NCBI RefSeq assembly: GCF_002007205.1 | Contig: NZ_LAZS01000005.1 | Span: 1,735,836 to 1,799,835 of the forward strand | DNA: 64,000 nucleotides | DNA from: Ensifer adhaerens | Lineage (GTDB): Bacteria > Pseudomonadota > Alphaproteobacteria > Rhizobiales > Rhizobiaceae | Direction of reading: 5' to 3' | Shown here: in pieces, positions 53,683 through 62,804 of the stretch | Numbering within the stretch: the first letter of the stretch is position 1 | Layout of the letters: each line of letters starts with the position of its first letter | Translations under genes and position numbers: made by a program | The notes under the pieces: model-generated | What the model was told of the DNA's origin: nothing | What the model saw: only the letters and a program-made list of their open reading frames with translations | The model's database searches: none

Positions 53683-54636
53683 CTAGCGACGTTTCCCCAG
53701 AACCATCGACAACAGCGTGCCTGCGACGGCGGACACGATGATCAGCAGATGCGCGTTGACGCCGGCGGTTGCGAGCAGTTCGAGGCCCGCCTTGCCGGCA
53801 GGAGCGCCGAAGGACACGGCACCGGCCGCAATCGCCGCGGGATAGGTGCCGACGCCGGCCGGCGCATGCATCGGCAGCACCGAAGAAAGCTCGCCTCCGA
53901 GCGCGCCGCCAAAACAGGCAGCCAGCGGCGCGACCCCCATGAACGCCAACACCCAGGCAAGTACGATCACCTTGACCGCCCAGTTGAGGATGGTCATGCC
54001 CCAGGCGCGCAGGAATGCGGCCAAGGTGGCCGGCAGGCCCGCCTCCAGCTCGTCGACGACCGGCTCGAGTTTTGCCGGCAGCAGCCGGTGCGCGAGCGCA
54101 ATTGTACGATCCTTGAGAAGGAAGAAGAGAAGCGGTGAGACGAGCGCTGCAAACCAGATGATCCAGAGCGCGATCGACGCTTTGCCGAAGACGAGCCCGA
54201 CAACAGCCACGACGAGGAGCGCATGCAGGTCGAGCAGGCGCATGACGAGCAGAGCGGCCGTCCCCCTGGCGAGCGGAACGGAAAACTCCGAACGCATTAG
54301 TAGCGGAAAGCTGGTCTCCCCGGCGCGAAACGGCAGCATGATATTGAGCAGATTATGGACCTGCGTGACGCGCAGGAGCGGCAGGAAGCGGCCCGAGGTT
54401 TCGTTCGGAAAGTAATCGTAGATGCGATAGCAGCGGATGAAATAGGTCGCGATAAGCAGCATAAGGGCCGAAGACGCGGCGCCGAAGCCGATTTCGGACC
54501 ATTGGCGCAAGAGCGCCGGCCATCCCCAGAACCACTCGACGAAGGCCGCGTAGGCCGCAACGGCGCCCGCCGACAGCAGTGTCATCCGATTGCGGACGAG
54601 CCAGGATCGCCGGTCAGGCTCGCAATCCGATGTCAT
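53683..54636 (-). CDS. UPF0104/lysylphosphatidylglycerol-synthase-like membrane protein
   Basis: A 317-aa polytopic membrane protein with about eight helices and the LPG_synthase_TM pattern: N-terminal LLSAGAVAAYAAFVEWFWGW, LLNIMLPFRAGETSFPLLM with the conserved Arg-Ala-Gly-Glu, and a terminal Gly-rich helix (GVGTYPAAIAAGAVSFGAPA). Such proteins flip or handle lipids or work with glycosyltransferases. It is divergent from the GT2 gene. Function is uncertain; it may supply the flippase step for the adjacent glycosyltransferases. Confidence 0.85.
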   Translation of the reverse strand: MTSDCEPDRRSWLVRNRMTLLSAGAVAAYAAFVEWFWGWPALLRQWSEIGFGAASSALMLLIATYFIRCYRIYDYFPNETSGRFLPLLRVTQVHNLLNIMLPFRAGETSFPLLMRSEFSVPLARGTAALLVMRLLDLHALLVVAVVGLVFGKASIALWIIWFAALVSPLLFFLLKDRTIALAHRLLPAKLEPVVDELEAGLPATLAAFLRAWGMTILNWAVKVIVLAWVLAFMGVAPLAACFGGALGGELSSVLPMHAPAGVGTYPAAIAAGAVSFGAPAGKAGLELLATAGVNAHLLIIVSAVAGTLLSMVLGKRR

Positions 54637-54768
54637 CAGGCTTCGATTTCCCGTGTTGAAGGGCAAGATTGAACGTTGGTTATCACCGATAACTGTGCAA
54701 GAAAACGATTATGTAAGCACAGTCCAACTCCTGCGGTAGCGCGAGCGCCGCTTGTATGAGCGGTTCCC

Positions 54769-55746
54769 ATGCATCCAATCGAACTATCCGTCGTCATTCC
54801 CGTGTTCAACGAAGAAGACAGCATTCAGCCGCTCATTATGCGGGTGCGCGATGCACTGGCGAATTTTCCATCTCCCTGGGAACTGATCCTGATCGACGAT
54901 GGCAGCACCGACCGAACGCTCGTGAATGCACGGAAGGCCCTTTCCGATCCCGGCCTCGACCTCAAAATCGTGGAACTGCAGAAAAACTTCGGGCAGACGG
55001 CCGCGATGCAGGCCGGCATCGACGCGGCCACGGGCCGTCTGATCGCCACGCTCGACGGCGACCTGCAGAACGATCCGGCCGATATCCCCGAAATGGTCGC
55101 GGCGATCGAGGAACGCCAGCTCGACCTGCTCGTCGGCTGGCGGAAGAACCGGCAGGATGGGCTCCTGCTCCGCAAGATCCCATCCTGGTGCGCCAATCGC
55201 CTGATTGGCAAGATCACCGGTGTCAGGCTTCACGACTATGGCTGCAGCCTGAAGGTCTATCGGGCGTCGATCATCAAGCAGGTGAAGCTGATGGGTGAAA
55301 TGCACCGCTTCATCCCCGCCTGGGTCGCCGGCGTCGTGCCGAGCAGCCGCATCGGCGAAATGCCGGTTACCCATCACGCGCGGCAGCACGGCCAGTCGAA
55401 ATATGGAATCTCCCGGACCTTCCGCGTGATCCTCGATCTCCTGTCGGTGCTGTTCTTCATGCGCTACAAGGCGCGCCCGGGACACTTCTTCGGCTCGATC
55501 GGCCTTGCGACGGGGGCGCTCAGTGCGCTGATCCTGCTCTATCTCGGCTTCGACAAGTTCATTCTCGGCAACGATATCGGAACCCGGCCGATGCTGATCG
55601 TCGGCGTGATGCTGTTCCTGTCGTCGGTGCAGCTCATTACCACGGGCATTCTCGCGGAGATGATGGCGCGCACCTATTTCAGCGACGACGGCACCACCAA
55701 CTACATCGTGCGGCAGGTCTTTAAGCGGGACCAAACCGATGCTTGA
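54769..55746 (+). CDS. Family 2 glycosyltransferase (polyprenyl-phosphate glycosyltransferase-like)
   Basis: A 325-aa GT-A enzyme with two C-terminal membrane helices, like DPM1/GtrB and ArnC, which make polyprenyl-phosphate-linked sugars. The start ELSVVIPVFNEEDSI, IDDGSTDRT and LDGDLQNDPADIP carry the metal-binding acidic residues; the C-terminal part has FGSIGLATGALSALILLYLG and LIVGVMLFLSSVQLITTGIL. Overlaps the next gene by 8 nt, so it likely makes the donor used by that ArnT-like transferase. Sugar is unknown. Confidence 0.92.
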   Translation: MHPIELSVVIPVFNEEDSIQPLIMRVRDALANFPSPWELILIDDGSTDRTLVNARKALSDPGLDLKIVELQKNFGQTAAMQAGIDAATGRLIATLDGDLQNDPADIPEMVAAIEERQLDLLVGWRKNRQDGLLLRKIPSWCANRLIGKITGVRLHDYGCSLKVYRASIIKQVKLMGEMHRFIPAWVAGVVPSSRIGEMPVTHHARQHGQSKYGISRTFRVILDLLSVLFFMRYKARPGHFFGSIGLATGALSALILLYLGFDKFILGNDIGTRPMLIVGVMLFLSSVQLITTGILAEMMARTYFSDDGTTNYIVRQVFKRDQTDA

Positions 55747-57268
55747 GGCCGTCAACCGCCGGCCGAACCTGGTCATCGCACTGATTGCTGGCTACTTCCT
55801 GCTTTGCATCGCGCTCAGGCTTTCCGCCTCGACATCGCTCGAGATCGACGAGTCCGAGCAGGCCTTCGTCTCGCAGTTCCTGATGCTCGGCTACGGTTCG
55901 CAGCCGCCCTTCTACAACTGGCTGCAGTATGGCCTGACCGCCCTGTTCGGCCCGTCGGTCGCGACGATGACCGTGCTCAAGAACGGCCTGCTGTTCCTCT
56001 GTTGCCTCTTCTTCGGCCTGGCCTCGCGCGAGGTCCTCGGCGACCGCCGACTTGTGGCAACCACGACGATAGGCATCCTGGCTCTTCCGCCCATCTTCCT
56101 GCTTGCCCAGCGCGACCTCTCGCACACGGTCGCCGCGCTGTTTGCCGTCTCCCTTTTTCTTTACGCCTTCCTACGCACCATGACCCGGCCGACGCTCTTT
56201 GCCTACGCGCTCACGGGCATGGCCGTCGGGCTCGGCGTCATTTCGAAGTACAATTTCGTGCTCGTTCCGGCCGCCGCGATCATTGCGATCCTGCCGGAAC
56301 CGAAGCTTCGCGCCCGGCTGTTCGACTGGCGTATCCTCGTCGCAATCGCGGTCTGCGCGCTGATTGCCCTGCCACACGGCACCTGGATCCTTCAGAATAT
56401 CGGCGCCGCGTCGAGCAATACGTTCAAGGAAATGGGAACGGGACAGGACCCAGGCTTCGTGTCGAAGGCGCTCAAGGCGCTGGTCGCGCTTACTGCCGCG
56501 ACGCTCCGTGGCTCCACGATCATCCTCGTCGTCTTCGCTGTCGTATTTCGCAGGGACTTGCCGAAGATCTGGCGCGCAGACAGCCTCTGGGCTCGCGTCG
56601 TCGGGCGCATGCTCGTCATCTGTCTCGGCGCCGTCCTCGTCATCATGCTGGTGGCCGGCGCCACCCACATGCGGGAAAAGTGGCTGGTTCTCTTTCTCGC
56701 CCTGCTGCCACTCTACCTGGCGCTCAAGGTCGAGGCGTCCGGCGTCGACACGACGCACAGCGTCCGGCCCTTCGTCCTCTTTATCGGCTTCGTGATCGTA
56801 GCGACGCTGGTCGTGGTGTCGACCCGCGCGGTCGTCCGGCCCTGGTTCGGCAAGGTTTCGAGATTGAGCATTCCCTACAGCACCCTCGTCGACACCGTCG
56901 TTCAGCAACGGGGTCGCGAACCGGCGATGGTTCTGGCCACGAACAAGCAGGTGGCCGGCAATCTGCGAACGCGCCTGCACGGGGCCAAGGTTTACGTGCC
57001 CGGCAACAGCAGCAGCCCGGCTATCGACCATCTCTCCGGCCCGCTACTCGTTGTCTGGAGCGAGGACGGCAAGGCCGATGCAGCGCCACCGGCGCAACTC
57101 GTCGATACGCTGAAATCGCTGGGCGTGCCGGAAACCGCGCTCGACCCGCAGCAGCTCGCCCTGCCCTATCTGCACGGCACGCTCGAGGATCGCTACAGTT
57201 TCGGCTATTTCTGGATCGACGATCCGTCGCGATCCGCGCCGACGAGCAGCTTGAGCTCGCCGGGGTGA
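55739..57268 (+). CDS. Family 39 (ArnT/PMT-like) glycosyltransferase
   Basis: A 509-aa membrane enzyme with about 11-12 helices. The N-terminal extracytoplasmic acidic site is LEIDESEQAF (about residues 34-43), and QPPFYNWLQYG and LLAQRDLSHT match GT39/ArnT members, which transfer a sugar from a polyprenyl phosphate to lipid A or other envelope acceptors. Starts inside the end of the GT2 gene, so the two are coupled. Its 3' end overlaps that of the convergent lipid-kinase gene by 64 nt. Confidence 0.88.
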   Translation: MLEAVNRRPNLVIALIAGYFLLCIALRLSASTSLEIDESEQAFVSQFLMLGYGSQPPFYNWLQYGLTALFGPSVATMTVLKNGLLFLCCLFFGLASREVLGDRRLVATTTIGILALPPIFLLAQRDLSHTVAALFAVSLFLYAFLRTMTRPTLFAYALTGMAVGLGVISKYNFVLVPAAAIIAILPEPKLRARLFDWRILVAIAVCALIALPHGTWILQNIGAASSNTFKEMGTGQDPGFVSKALKALVALTAATLRGSTIILVVFAVVFRRDLPKIWRADSLWARVVGRMLVICLGAVLVIMLVAGATHMREKWLVLFLALLPLYLALKVEASGVDTTHSVRPFVLFIGFVIVATLVVVSTRAVVRPWFGKVSRLSIPYSTLVDTVVQQRGREPAMVLATNKQVAGNLRTRLHGAKVYVPGNSSSPAIDHLSGPLLVVWSEDGKADAAPPAQLVDTLKSLGVPETALDPQQLALPYLHGTLEDRYSFGYFWIDDPSRSAPTSSLSSPG

Positions 57269-58128
57269 ATGCGAAGCGCGACGTCGCGGCCCATCGGCAG
57301 CAATTCGCCGTCGATGACGCAGTTGATCTTGCGCTCGACTTTCGGAAAATGCAGGTCGAGTGCATGGCCGCTCATGGCGGTAATCAGCGGGCTGTCGCGG
57401 AATTTGCCGCGCATCACATCGAGCGCGAGCTTGGCGACACCCGGCGGGCTCAGGGGCGGCGCCGTGTAAAAGCCGAGATGGCCGGCGGTCACGTCGTCGG
57501 CATACATCAGCGTATCGCGGCCGAACGGATTGTTGGAGACCGAGACCGCAGACACGTGGCGGCTCTCCTTGTGGCCATCGACATCGAACTCGATCTCGAA
57601 ATCCGGAGGGTTGAGAATCACTCCGACCGCCGCGCGGGTGCTGGCGGCGATCTTTCCTGCCCTTGAGCGAAAGCTGTAGGATTCGCGGTAGCGCACCATG
57701 CGCGCATGCAGCCCCATGGAGAACTGATGCACGAAGGCGCGGCCATCGGCGCTGCCGATGTCGCCGTCGATGATCACGCCATTGGCCAGCACTTCCGGCA
57801 CTTTCCAGATATCGAGCGGCAGCTTCAGCGTACGGGCGAAGAGGTTCATCGTGCCGGCGGGAACGACGCCGAGCGGCATGCGGTGCTTCCAGGCAAGACC
57901 GGCGGCGGCCGAAATCGTACCGTCGCCACCGCCGGCAAGAATGGCATCGAGATCGTCGCGACGGCACGTCCGTTCCAGCACCTCGCACATCTCGCCTCCG
58001 GATACCGCCGCAATCTCGATCTCGTGCCCGGCAGCATGGAAGACGTCTTCGACCTTCTGGCCATAGGCGGCCATATCCGTCGTGCGGAAGGTTCCGCCGT
58101 CACGATTGAAGATTGCCTTGATTTTCAT
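57205..58128 (-). CDS. Diacylglycerol/lipid kinase family protein (DagK/YegS)
   Basis: A 307-aa protein with the ATP-cone signature ILAGGGDGTISAAAGLAWKH (about residues 64-83) and MPLGVVPAGTMNLFARTLKL, the conserved NLFA motif of DAGK_cat; the C-terminal sheet domain with ERKINCVIDGELLPMG completes the fold. Lipid kinases of this group phosphorylate diacylglycerol, sphingosine or undecaprenol-like lipids. It is convergent with the GT39 gene, overlapping it by 64 nt. A role in the same envelope lipid pathway is possible but inferred. Confidence 0.88.
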   Translation of the reverse strand: MKIKAIFNRDGGTFRTTDMAAYGQKVEDVFHAAGHEIEIAAVSGGEMCEVLERTCRRDDLDAILAGGGDGTISAAAGLAWKHRMPLGVVPAGTMNLFARTLKLPLDIWKVPEVLANGVIIDGDIGSADGRAFVHQFSMGLHARMVRYRESYSFRSRAGKIAASTRAAVGVILNPPDFEIEFDVDGHKESRHVSAVSVSNNPFGRDTLMYADDVTAGHLGFYTAPPLSPPGVAKLALDVMRGKFRDSPLITAMSGHALDLHFPKVERKINCVIDGELLPMGRDVALRIHPGELKLLVGADRDGSSIQK

Positions 58129-58306
58129 GAACGGGTCATCGGCTCCATTGCCGCGGCAATGCGGCTCACCGCGATCAGATAAGCGCGATTGCGGCCAATT
58201 CCAGAACCTTACCGAAACTTAACGGGGCGGCGGCGCGAACGCGAGACTTCCGGCTATTCCATTTCACCCGACGCGGCGAAGGCCGAGCGTTACCGCAACG
58301 CAGCGA

Positions 58307-58780
58307 TCAGCGCGGTTCGGGCAACTTCAGCGGCCCACCCGTCTTGATCGAGCGGATCGCGAAATTGGACCGGATGTCGGTGACGACCGGCAAGGCCAGC
58401 AGCGTCTCGGTCAAGAGCTTCTCGTAGGCAGGCAGATCTTCGACGACGACCTCGGCGAGGAAATCGGCATTGCCGGAGATCAGGAAACAGGACACCACCT
58501 CGGGGATGGCGAGCAACGCCTCCTGCTGCTGCTGCGCGTTCTCGCGGCTATGGCGCCCCACCTTGATCTCGACGAAGACCGTCAGCCCGAGACCGGCTTC
58601 CTTGCGATCGATATCGGCCCTGTAGCCGCGCAGGATGCCGGATTTCTCCAGGTTGCGGATGCGCCGCAGGCAGGGCGACGGCGAAAGATTGACCTTTTCG
58701 GCAATCTCGACGTTCGTTGCGCGCGCGTCCTCCTGAAGGATTCTGAGGATGGCGAGATCGAATTTATCGAGACTTGGCAT
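58307..58780 (-). CDS. Lrp/AsnC-family transcriptional regulator
   Basis: A 157-aa regulator. The N-terminal HTH is FDLAILRILQEDARATNVEI and VNLSPSPCLRRIRNLEKSGI (about residues 6-50); the C-terminal RAM/AsnC ligand domain begins at about residue 65 with LTVFVEIKVG and includes ALPVVTDIRSNFAI. It is divergent from the EamA transporter gene, which it probably controls in response to an amino acid. The ATG at 58780 is preferred; a longer frame to 58813 adds eleven residues. Confidence 0.92.
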   Translation of the reverse strand: MPSLDKFDLAILRILQEDARATNVEIAEKVNLSPSPCLRRIRNLEKSGILRGYRADIDRKEAGLGLTVFVEIKVGRHSRENAQQQQEALLAIPEVVSCFLISGNADFLAEVVVEDLPAYEKLLTETLLALPVVTDIRSNFAIRSIKTGGPLKLPEPR

Positions 58781-58932
58781 TTTTACAAACTTCAAAGGTT
58801 GATATTGGCACATTGTTGCTGACGATAGTCTATTTCAGGCACAAATCGCAAGGACATGCTCCGCCCTCAGGGCGTAATCTTCCTTCCAGACCCAAAAGCC
58901 CCAGTGGTATCCAAATCGGGAAGGAAATTCAA

Positions 58933-59841
58933 ATGGTTGCGCTCGCTCTCGATCGCGGCAATACGACGCCTGTCGCCGCCGGCTATGCCGGTGCCTTCAT
59001 GACCGTCCTCATCTGGGCGGGCTGGATTCTGGCAACCCGGCATTCGGCCGGCACGGCGCTCAGCACGATCGACCTCGGCCTGATCCGCTACGGCGTGCCC
59101 GCGCTGCTTCTTGCGCCGGTCTGGCTGAAGACAGGGCTGTTGCCGCGCAAGTTGCCGCTGCTGTTGCTCGCCCTGATGGTCGCCGGTTCGGGTGCCCTCT
59201 TCTTCCAGGTCTCCGCCTTTGCGATCCACTCCGTTCCGGCCTCCTCCGTCGGCGTTCTCCTCGGTGGCTCGATGCCGCTTGCCACCGCCCTTATCGGCAT
59301 CGCGGTCTTTGGCGAACGACCGGACCGCATGCGGGTGCTCGGCTTTGCCGCAATTCTTGCCGGCGTCGCCATCCTCTTGACCCGCAGTCTCGGCAGTGCG
59401 GCATCGACGGGCTGGAGCGGCTATGCGCTGCTGCCGACCGCTGCAACCCTCTGGGCGATCTACACCCATGCCTTCCGTCGCTCCGGCCTCAGCCCGTTGC
59501 AGGGGAGTGCCTTGATCGCCATCTGGTCGTTCCTGATCCATCTCGGGCTTGCCGCCTGTTTCGGCAGCACCCTCGCCAGCGTTCCGCTCCAGGAGATCGC
59601 CTTGCAGGTCACCAGCCAGGGCATCCTCTCCGGCCTCGTCGCCATGGTCGCCTACGGCTTTGCCGTGAAGAGCCTCGGCGGCACCCAGGCCGCCGCCTTC
59701 ACGGCGCTGACCCCGGTTCTCGCGATGATCGGCGGCGCCATCCTTCTCGGTGAGCAGATCGGCCCCTTCGAGATCCTCGCCGCGGTCGTCACCGCTGCCG
59801 GCGTCGCACTTTCGACCGGTATTCTCTCGCCCAGGCCCTGA
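58933..59841 (+). CDS. EamA/DMT-family transporter
   Basis: A 302-aa inner-membrane exporter with ten hydrophobic helices in two EamA repeats, such as GAFMTVLIWAGWILATRHSA in the first and GYALLPTAATLWAIYTHAFR in the second. EamA proteins often export amino acids or metabolites; substrate is unknown here. AAGGAA precedes the ATG at 58933. Next to an Lrp-type regulator, an amino acid exporter role is likely. A strong terminator follows. Confidence 0.9.
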   Translation: MVALALDRGNTTPVAAGYAGAFMTVLIWAGWILATRHSAGTALSTIDLGLIRYGVPALLLAPVWLKTGLLPRKLPLLLLALMVAGSGALFFQVSAFAIHSVPASSVGVLLGGSMPLATALIGIAVFGERPDRMRVLGFAAILAGVAILLTRSLGSAASTGWSGYALLPTAATLWAIYTHAFRRSGLSPLQGSALIAIWSFLIHLGLAACFGSTLASVPLQEIALQVTSQGILSGLVAMVAYGFAVKSLGGTQAAAFTALTPVLAMIGGAILLGEQIGPFEILAAVVTAAGVALSTGILSPRP

Positions 59842-59868
59842 CCGCTCGCAGCCAAGCGCAGAAATAAG

Positions 59869-59904
59869 AAGGCCCCGGGCGTTTCCGCTCCGGGGCCTTT
59901 TCTG
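59869..59904. terminator. Terminator between EamA and the ABC permease gene
   Basis: A perfect 10-bp stem (AAGGCCCCGG / CCGGGGCCTT) with an 11-nt loop and TTTTCT after it on the plus strand. It serves the two convergent genes and cleanly ends the ABC operon, leaving no room for an ATPase gene. Confidence 0.85.
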
Positions 59905-59918
59905 TTTCAAAGACAAGC

Positions 59919-60806
59919 TCAGCCGTGAATGATCTCGCGGTGTTTCTGCAGCCGGTGACCGTAGGCCTGGCTGACGCGATCGAAGATGATGGCAATGCCG
60001 ACGATCGCAAGGCCGTTGAAGATGCCGAGCGTGAAGTACTGGTTGGCAATCGCCTTCAGCACCGGCTGGCCGAGGCCCTGAACGCCGATCATCGAGGCGA
60101 TGACCACCATGGCGAGCGCCATCATGATCGTCTGATTGATGCCCGCCATGATCGTCGGCAAGGCGAGCGGCATCTGCACGTTCTTGAGCTTCTGCCATCC
60201 CGACGAACCGAAGGCATCCGCCGCCTCGAGCACGTCCTTGTCGACCAAGCGGATGCCGAGATTCGTCAGGCGGATCATCGGCGGGATCGCGTAGATGACG
60301 ACGGCGATCAGGCCGGGAACCTTGCCGATGCCGAGCAGCATGACCACGGGGATCAGGTAGACGAAGCTCGGCATGGTCTGCATGACGTCGAGGATCGGAT
60401 TGACGATGTTCTGAAACCGGTCCGACCGCGACATGACGATGCCGATCGGTATACCGATCGCGATCGACAGGACGGTGCAGACGAAGATCATCGAGACCGT
60501 CTTCATCGTGTCGTCCCACATGTCGAAATAGCCGATCAGCAGAAGCGTGCCGACGCAGCCGGCGACGATCTTCCAGTTGCGGCTTGCCACCCAGGCGATG
60601 AAAGCGACCAATATCAAGATGATCGGCCAGGGCGTTTTCGTCATGAAGCGCTCCGACTGGATGAGGAAAAACTGCAAGGGCTCGAAGAAGCCTTCGATCG
60701 CATCGCCATAGGCGCGCGTGAAGCCGCGAAATCCCTCATCGATCGCCTTTTTCAGGGCTCTCAGACTCTCGTCGTCCATATGCGGAAACTGGGTCAACCA
60801 GTCCAT
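59919..60806 (-). CDS. ABC transporter permease, glycine betaine/choline type
   Basis: A 295-aa permease of the ProW/OpuAB/ChoW group with about six membrane helices. The binding-protein-dependent transport signature is in the EAA loop EAADAFGSSGWQKLKNVQMP (about residues 195-214). The N-terminal cytoplasmic region (DDESLRALKKAIDEGFRGFT) resembles ChoW. It takes up quaternary amines for osmoprotection or as nutrients. It follows the binding-protein gene by 108 nt; no ATPase gene follows. Confidence 0.92.
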   Translation of the reverse strand: MDWLTQFPHMDDESLRALKKAIDEGFRGFTRAYGDAIEGFFEPLQFFLIQSERFMTKTPWPIILILVAFIAWVASRNWKIVAGCVGTLLLIGYFDMWDDTMKTVSMIFVCTVLSIAIGIPIGIVMSRSDRFQNIVNPILDVMQTMPSFVYLIPVVMLLGIGKVPGLIAVVIYAIPPMIRLTNLGIRLVDKDVLEAADAFGSSGWQKLKNVQMPLALPTIMAGINQTIMMALAMVVIASMIGVQGLGQPVLKAIANQYFTLGIFNGLAIVGIAIIFDRVSQAYGHRLQKHREIIHG

Positions 60807-60914
60807 TCCAATTCCCCTTCACATCTTACCGGCCGCGATTGTTGTTTTGCTGTTGCCGGACATCGAACATGAGGCGGCGCGAGAATTGCGCCGCCATGGT
60901 TCAGGCGCTCATGA

Positions 60915-61913
60915 TCAGAGCGCGGCCTTGACCTTTTCGGCGACCTCGGGAGAAACCCATGGGGTCCAGATGTCAGGGTTTTCCTGCAGGAAGTGCTTGG
61001 CGCCCTCCTCGCCGCTCGCCTGGTTGTCGGTCATCCAGGCCATCAGCTTGTTGACCGTGTCGTTGGTCCAGGCGCGTTTGTTCAGGTAGTCCATGGCGGG
61101 GCCGGCGCGATCGGCAAAGGCCTTGGTCACCAGCGTCTGGACCTTGTCCTTCGGCCAGTCGTTCTTCTTCGGGTCCGCGCAATCGGCAACGGTGTTGCAG
61201 CGCTTCCATTCGGCCGCATCCGCCTCGACACCATGGCCGAGCTTCACCATCTCGTATTTGCCGAGAAGAGCCGTCGGCGCCCAGTAGTAACCAACCCAGC
61301 CCTGCTTGCGCTCGTAGGCCTTGGCGATCGAGCCATCGAGGCCGGCAGCCGAGCCGGTATCGACCAGCGTGAAGCCGGCGGCCTCGCCGCCATAGGCCTT
61401 GTAGAGCTGCGACGTCACCACTGTTCCGCCCCAGCCCTGCGGGCCGTTAAAGACGGCGCCCTTGCTCGCGTCTTCCGGATCCGGGAACAGTTCCTTGTGC
61501 TTCAGGGCGTCATCGATGGTCTTGATGTCGGGATTGGCGTCGACGATGTACTTCGGCACCCACCAGCCCTGGACGGCGCCATCGGAGAGCGCCACGGCGG
61601 CACCGACGAGCTTGCCTTCCTCGAGACCGCGATTGACGACATCCGGAAGCAGGTCGACCCAGCCTTCCGGCGCGACATCCGGCTGTCCCTTCTCGATCAT
61701 CGAAGTGATCGTCGGCACGGTGTCGCCGACCACCAGTTCGGCATTGCAGCCGTAGCCTTCCGTCAGGATGATCTTGTCGACGCTCGCCAGTACCTCGGCG
61801 CTCTGCCAGTTCATGTTGGCGATCGTCACGTCGCCGCATTCGGCGGCCGAAGCGGCACCGGCGAGGCCGAGGAGGCCGGCGGCCAGGCAGGTCGTTGCAA
61901 GAAGCTTCTTCAT
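60915..61913 (-). CDS. ABC substrate-binding protein, glycine betaine/proline betaine (OpuAC) family
   Basis: A 332-aa periplasmic binding protein. Signal peptide (KKLLATTCLAAGLLGLAGAA then SAAE) and the OpuAC core: ECGDVTIANMNWQSAEVLAS, VGDTVPTITSMIEKGQPDVA, GYYWAPTALLGKYEMVKLG. Tryptophans in WQSAEV, QGWWVPKY and GWVGYYWAP could form the aromatic box that binds a trimethylammonium group. The ATG at 61913 follows AAGGGAACGG; a longer frame to 62006 has no ribosome site. It is first of a two-gene operon with the permease. Confidence 0.92.
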   Translation of the reverse strand: MKKLLATTCLAAGLLGLAGAASAAECGDVTIANMNWQSAEVLASVDKIILTEGYGCNAELVVGDTVPTITSMIEKGQPDVAPEGWVDLLPDVVNRGLEEGKLVGAAVALSDGAVQGWWVPKYIVDANPDIKTIDDALKHKELFPDPEDASKGAVFNGPQGWGGTVVTSQLYKAYGGEAAGFTLVDTGSAAGLDGSIAKAYERKQGWVGYYWAPTALLGKYEMVKLGHGVEADAAEWKRCNTVADCADPKKNDWPKDKVQTLVTKAFADRAGPAMDYLNKRAWTNDTVNKLMAWMTDNQASGEEGAKHFLQENPDIWTPWVSPEVAEKVKAAL

Positions 61914-62142
61914 TTCCGTTCCCTTGTTTGGCGGTGCATCCCGTCGCACTGCCGATCTCACCGCGGGGATCGACAGCGTCACAGGGCTCGGTCCAACTCT
62001 AGACAACAGGGACCGAGGGCCTGCAGATCCGTCGGCTTCAAGCCGATGACACCATGAAAGCTAACGGGCTTTTCCGGCAAGGACTTTCCCATTTGCGGCA
62101 ACGGGTGCCTTTCCTAATGTTTGAACATGGTTGAAGCCGGCG

Positions 62143-62715
62143 TCAGGACGATTTGCTGCGCTGGTAGTAACGCGATACGCGGACCCGGTTTCCGCAGCGC
62201 GCCGCCGAGCACCAACGCCGCCGGGCATTGTTCCCGACGAACAACATGACGCAGTCTTCCGCCTCGCATTTGCGGATCAGCCGGCCTCCCGAGCCTGCAA
62301 GCAGCGCTGCAGCATCCTCCGCAAGGAAAGCTGCCAGACGCAGAGCTGCCGACCCTGCTCTCTGGCGGGTCAGCGCGGGTGGATCGCCCCATTCGAGCCG
62401 ATGGACAGCAGGCGCGTCGCGCATGGCCGCATTGAGCCCTTCAACAGCGGCCGCCGGCACGCCGAGGCCGCGCATCTGGTGATCAAGGGCAGTTGCCAGG
62501 TTTTCACGAACGGAATGGATGGGCGCGAGGTCTGCCGCAGAGATCGACGCCATGTCCGTCGAAGACAGCTCTGGAAGCCGATCCTTCTCCAGCTCAAGCC
62601 AAACTCGCAACCCTTTGCCATCCGCAATCAGGTCGACTGCTTCCGCGGAAATCTGTGGTCGCGTGTTGACGAGATCCAGGGCCAGCGGCTCCCCGACGAA
62701 CGGCGTCACATCCAT
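62143..62715 (-). CDS. CGNR zinc-finger / ABATE-domain regulator
   Basis: A 190-aa protein with the N-terminal ABATE domain (GEPLALDLVNTRPQISAEAV, about residues 8-135) and a C-terminal CGNR zinc finger, with cysteines in IRKCEAEDCVMLFVGNN, RRRWCSAARCGNRVRVSRYY, so four Cys ligands. CGNR proteins are stress-related regulators that bind DNA. It is divergent from an alpha/beta hydrolase, with a 98-nt gap containing CATTAG repeats; it probably regulates that gene. Confidence 0.9.
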   Translation of the reverse strand: MDVTPFVGEPLALDLVNTRPQISAEAVDLIADGKGLRVWLELEKDRLPELSSTDMASISAADLAPIHSVRENLATALDHQMRGLGVPAAAVEGLNAAMRDAPAVHRLEWGDPPALTRQRAGSAALRLAAFLAEDAAALLAGSGGRLIRKCEAEDCVMLFVGNNARRRWCSAARCGNRVRVSRYYQRSKSS

Positions 62716-62752
62716 GATCGACCTCCCACTCTTCTAATTCCTATTTTTACAA

Positions 62753-62804
62753 TTGACACATTAGCCAAGTCGATGCAATTCTAATGCATAAACTTCAACA
62801 TTAG
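62753..62804. promoter_or_regulatory. Candidate operator/promoter between CGNR regulator and hydrolase
   Basis: A TTGACA -35 hexamer (62753-62758) is followed by CATTAG (62759-62764), the inverted CTAATG (62781-62786) and a second CATTAG (62799-62804). The inverted pair spaced by 16 nt and the repeat just before the hydrolase start suggest a regulator binding region. Assignment to the CGNR protein is inferred. Confidence 0.45.
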
